The translations under genes were made by a program, and so were the position numbers. Positions 21,574-23,865 of a stretch of DNA of 23,865 nt are shown here, piece by piece (the stretch's first letter is position 1; every line of letters begins with the position of its first letter). Below the pieces are notes generated by a model. It was not told the origin of the DNA and searched no databases. It saw nothing but the letters and a program-made list of their open reading frames with translations. This stretch comes from a virus, in the IMG/VR virus record IMGVR_UViG_3300027867_000044, positions 1 to 23,865 of that record; one strand, written 5' to 3'.

Positions 21574-23459
21574 TGGCTGACTCAGCAAACGCGCTTTCAG
21601 GGATGTCCGACTCGCAAGAGCCGATGGAGACTCCGCAGGGCACCGGAGCACCTGGTACTGCTCCTCCGGCAATGCCGTCTCCGATTGATGCTCTGGCCGG
21701 AGACGTGGCCGGAAATGCGAAAGCCCTGTCAAACGCCAATCCGACGCCTCAGAAGCCCGGAGGGTGGGCGCGTGCGATCCTCGGCGGAGTCCAGAACGCT
21801 CTCGCCGGAATTCACAACAGCCCTGGCGGACTCTTCTACGAAGCCTCGGAAGGCGCACGTCAACAGCAACAGATTCAGAGGCAACAGAAGCAGCAGGCTT
21901 TCGAGAATCAGCAAAAGCAGCAGACCATGAGCCGGGAGGAAGCTATCGCTCGAGCGACCATTGCGCATGAGAATATCCAGACGCTCTATACCGGGCAACT
22001 CATGTCCCAGCTTTCCGACAAGAACCAGAAAGACCTCATTGAGACTGGTAAGCAGGCCGTTCAATCGCTTGTCGCGGCAAGAACTCCAATCATCCAACAA
22101 GACCTGACCGAAGCCGATGCCCAACGTCTCATCAAGGAAAAGAAACTCAGTCCAACGACTCAGCACGCTTATCCCACTGGGCAGATGGAAGACCCGACAG
22201 GCACGAAAGACCCTTCTGGCAATCCTCGACTCATAACGACGTGGACCGTTCTTGGTGATACGCCGGACATGCAACTGAGCGCCGAGGATGCCAAACTACT
22301 CGGCTATCCCGAAGGCACTACTATGAACGGGAGAACGTTCAATACGCTCTACACAGGGGCCATGAGCGCGCAAGCGGCTAGACTTCACACTCAGCAACTC
22401 TTCGATGAAGCGAATCTCGGGGCACTCAAAGCCTCTACGAATCTTGAAGTCCAGAAGTATGAAAAGGAATGGGGAGTTTCGCTCGGGAAGGCTTACGGGA
22501 ACTTGCTCGACGCGCAGAAAGATTTCACTGCCCGGTTTCCCGATCAAGCTGGTCTCGTTCCTGAATTCGCTGGCGGAACTGATAAGTTTACCGCTCTCGT
22601 GGATGCGCAGCAACGAGATTTACAGGGTACTGCCACTCTTCCAAAGAACGAAGAGGAGGCGGCGGCTCAGACCGTAGCACGGAAGCAGGCTTATGAGGCG
22701 CATCCGACGCCATCAAACAAGGCTCTCTATGATCGGGCTGTCGATATGCAGGCGAATATCCAGCAGGTCGTACAGCGAGAGCGGCAATTCACTTCGGACC
22801 TCCAAAGAACGAACAATGAAGCCCTGAAAGGCGTCCAGCAGGGCAATGAACTGGCAAAGAAGGGCTTCGATGACATCAACAAGGCATGGACAGACCCGCA
22901 CACTGGATTCAGTGGGGCGCTCATGCAAGCCCGTAACACGCTAAACGCGATTCAGGCCGGGGCCGATGGGAACGGCCTTTTGACTTCGATGGCTCCGACG
23001 ATGGAAGTCTTGGGGATCAATCATGCCGCTGGAATCAGCCGGATTAGTCCTCAAGAAGCTGCGGCTGCCAATCTCCCTGGAGGCTGGGCGGAACGTTGGA
23101 ATGCATGGGCCACGAAAGCGGCTACCGGAAAACTGAGTCCGCAACTTGCCACCGAAGGCAAGCAACTCATGAATCAGATCATCACGAGCAAGCACCAACA
23201 GAGCGTGCAAGATACGCGAATGCTCGCAGCGAATTCGAAGATTGATCCGGCCCAGATCACAGTTATGGACATCAATGGACAACCCGATACACTGGCCCAT
23301 CAGATTCGAATCGGCGTGATGCAGAATCCGCCCAAAACTCCAATTCCTCCTGGCAAGACTCGTGTTCTGGCTTCCGATAACACGTTCCACGATGTTCCGA
23401 ACGTCGATGCGGCAAAGAAGATTGATCCTAACCTGACGGTGATAGGAGTAGGAAAATAA
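21573..23459 (+). CDS. large internal-virion-type protein (628 aa)
   Basis: ATG 21573 shares one base with the previous TAA. After a Pro/Ala-rich N-terminus (about 1-85) comes a Gln tract (about 90-115; QQQQIQRQQKQQ) and long helices with coiled-coil texture to about 470. A C-terminal part ends in PGKTRVLASDNTFHDVPN. There is no catalytic motif I can name. It ends in an ATAA overlap with the following frame. Size and place match ejected core proteins of short-tailed phages. Confidence 0.68.
   Translation: MADSANALSGMSDSQEPMETPQGTGAPGTAPPAMPSPIDALAGDVAGNAKALSNANPTPQKPGGWARAILGGVQNALAGIHNSPGGLFYEASEGARQQQQIQRQQKQQAFENQQKQQTMSREEAIARATIAHENIQTLYTGQLMSQLSDKNQKDLIETGKQAVQSLVAARTPIIQQDLTEADAQRLIKEKKLSPTTQHAYPTGQMEDPTGTKDPSGNPRLITTWTVLGDTPDMQLSAEDAKLLGYPEGTTMNGRTFNTLYTGAMSAQAARLHTQQLFDEANLGALKASTNLEVQKYEKEWGVSLGKAYGNLLDAQKDFTARFPDQAGLVPEFAGGTDKFTALVDAQQRDLQGTATLPKNEEEAAAQTVARKQAYEAHPTPSNKALYDRAVDMQANIQQVVQRERQFTSDLQRTNNEALKGVQQGNELAKKGFDDINKAWTDPHTGFSGALMQARNTLNAIQAGADGNGLLTSMAPTMEVLGINHAAGISRISPQEAAAANLPGGWAERWNAWATKAATGKLSPQLATEGKQLMNQIITSKHQQSVQDTRMLAANSKIDPAQITVMDINGQPDTLAHQIRIGVMQNPPKTPIPPGKTRVLASDNTFHDVPNVDAAKKIDPNLTVIGVGK
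23444..23459 (+). promoter_or_regulatory. ribosome-binding site with ATAA stop/start junction
   Basis: AGGAG (23444-23448), seven bases, then ATAA in which TAA ends the 628-residue gene and ATA would start the next. AAAA before the stop would also permit tRNA-Lys to slip back one base. The distance fits ordinary initiation better than an SD-stimulated -1 slip. Confidence 0.5.
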
Positions 23460-23865
23460 GCACTACTCCGGTTGATTTCTCAAGCATTGGCGGCGATCCC
23501 GTTCCGGTCGATGCCTCTTCGCAGCCAGCGGTTGACTTCTCGGGCGTTGGTGGAACATCAGTATCCGGCGCGGCACCACAAGACCAGCAACAACAGGCTC
23601 CTCCGGCTCCGCCTGAAGGATATGCCGCTCACTATTTCAAGAGCGTCATCGACCAGACGAAACAGCAATGGGCGGCTACCGAGGCATGGCGCAAACAGGA
23701 AGAGGCTGTGGCTAAGAGCGTTTCCGATGCGGTGATGAAGCGAGACTTCGGGACGGCGGCTGAGATTCTGATTCCGCATCTTCTCAAAGGGGCTAATACC
23801 GCTGTAAATGCGGCTTACGCCGGAGCAACAGCACCAAATGATCCGAATAGGATGCTAGGCGCTCC
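23456..23865 (+). CDS. internal-virion-type protein, partial, with an apparent AUA start
   Basis: The frame runs open to the window end (136 codons). The first codon in coupled position is ATA at 23456, overlapping the previous TAA and seven bases after AGGAG (23444-23448). No ATG, GTG or TTG occurs between the in-frame TAA upstream (about 23429) and a GTG near 23709, although the coding character is clear from the start: PVDFSSIGG and AVDFSGVGG repeat, a Gln/Pro-rich linker, then helix YFKSVIDQTKQQWAATEAWR. Either AUA is used, a -1 slip on AAAA joins it to the gene before, or one base of ATGA was changed. Confidence 0.65.
   Translation, partial: MSTTPVDFSSIGGDPVPVDASSQPAVDFSGVGGTSVSGAAPQDQQQQAPPAPPEGYAAHYFKSVIDQTKQQWAATEAWRKQEEAVAKSVSDAVMKRDFGTAAEILIPHLLKGANTAVNAAYAGATAPNDPNRMLGA

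Noticed and set aside
1-23865. tRNA genes, CRISPR arrays, insertion sequences, integrase or attachment sites
   Set aside because: No cloverleaf-like sequences, regularly spaced repeats, transposase or recombinase motifs, or flanking duplications were seen by eye.

Overview
The window is an internal piece of a tailed double-stranded DNA phage (or prophage) genome. The head-assembly set is present in recognisable order: large terminase, portal, scaffold, major capsid protein. It is followed by tail-connector-like proteins, a large beta-rich tail protein and very large Gln-rich internal-virion-like proteins. No tape-measure protein, tail tube/sheath genes or tail-assembly chaperone frameshift are seen, so a short-tailed (podovirus-type) particle is the best inference. 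Most genes have strong Shine-Dalgarno sequences and one tiny gene encodes a lipoprotein signal, so a bacterial, probably two-membrane host is likely. The host cannot be named from the sequence. The tetranucleotide TCGA is strikingly frequent, and the modules that lack it stand out.

Layout. (1) 1-3057, minus strand: a leftward operon of small early-type genes. It starts with a Cys-rich 61-residue protein, then a lipoprotein and three one-helix membrane peptides stitched together by 4-5 base stop/start overlaps. After these come a 145-residue unknown protein, two tiny proteins (one a Cys/His knuckle), a possible annealing/recombination protein, a very short Cys-containing protein, another membrane peptide, and a conserved phage protein cut by the window edge. 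(2) 3058-3228: a divergent control region with a leftward promoter that appears to make a leaderless transcript, a rightward sigma70-like promoter, and three AGTAC-centred boxes. (3) 3229-5200, plus strand: a chain of overlapping small genes including a GIY-YIG endonuclease and a ribbon-helix-helix/zinc-knuckle protein with its own apparent leaderless promoter. (4) 5290-7070: three beta-rich Ser/Thr/Ala/Gly-rich virion-type proteins. (5) 7067-15070: small conserved proteins, large terminase, a 60-residue P-loop peptide, portal, a small unknown, scaffold, major capsid protein and two conserved post-capsid proteins. (6) 15081-23865: a glycine-rich fibre/adhesin-like protein, two related connector-like proteins both begun by TTG, a nozzle-like 815-residue tail protein with a foreign-looking insert, a small protein, a GNAT-like protein and a run of internal-virion-like proteins, the last running off the window.

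The plus-strand genes form one tightly packed transcription unit: nearly every junction is an ATGA, TGATG, TAATG or TAGTG overlap. Two frames lack an ordinary start where one is expected. One is an AUA codon in an ATAA overlap at 23456. The other is an open frame after the recombination-type gene near 657-756. The least explained parts are the membrane micro-gene cassette (2414-2875), the two leaderless promoters, and the composition-shifted insert in the large tail protein.
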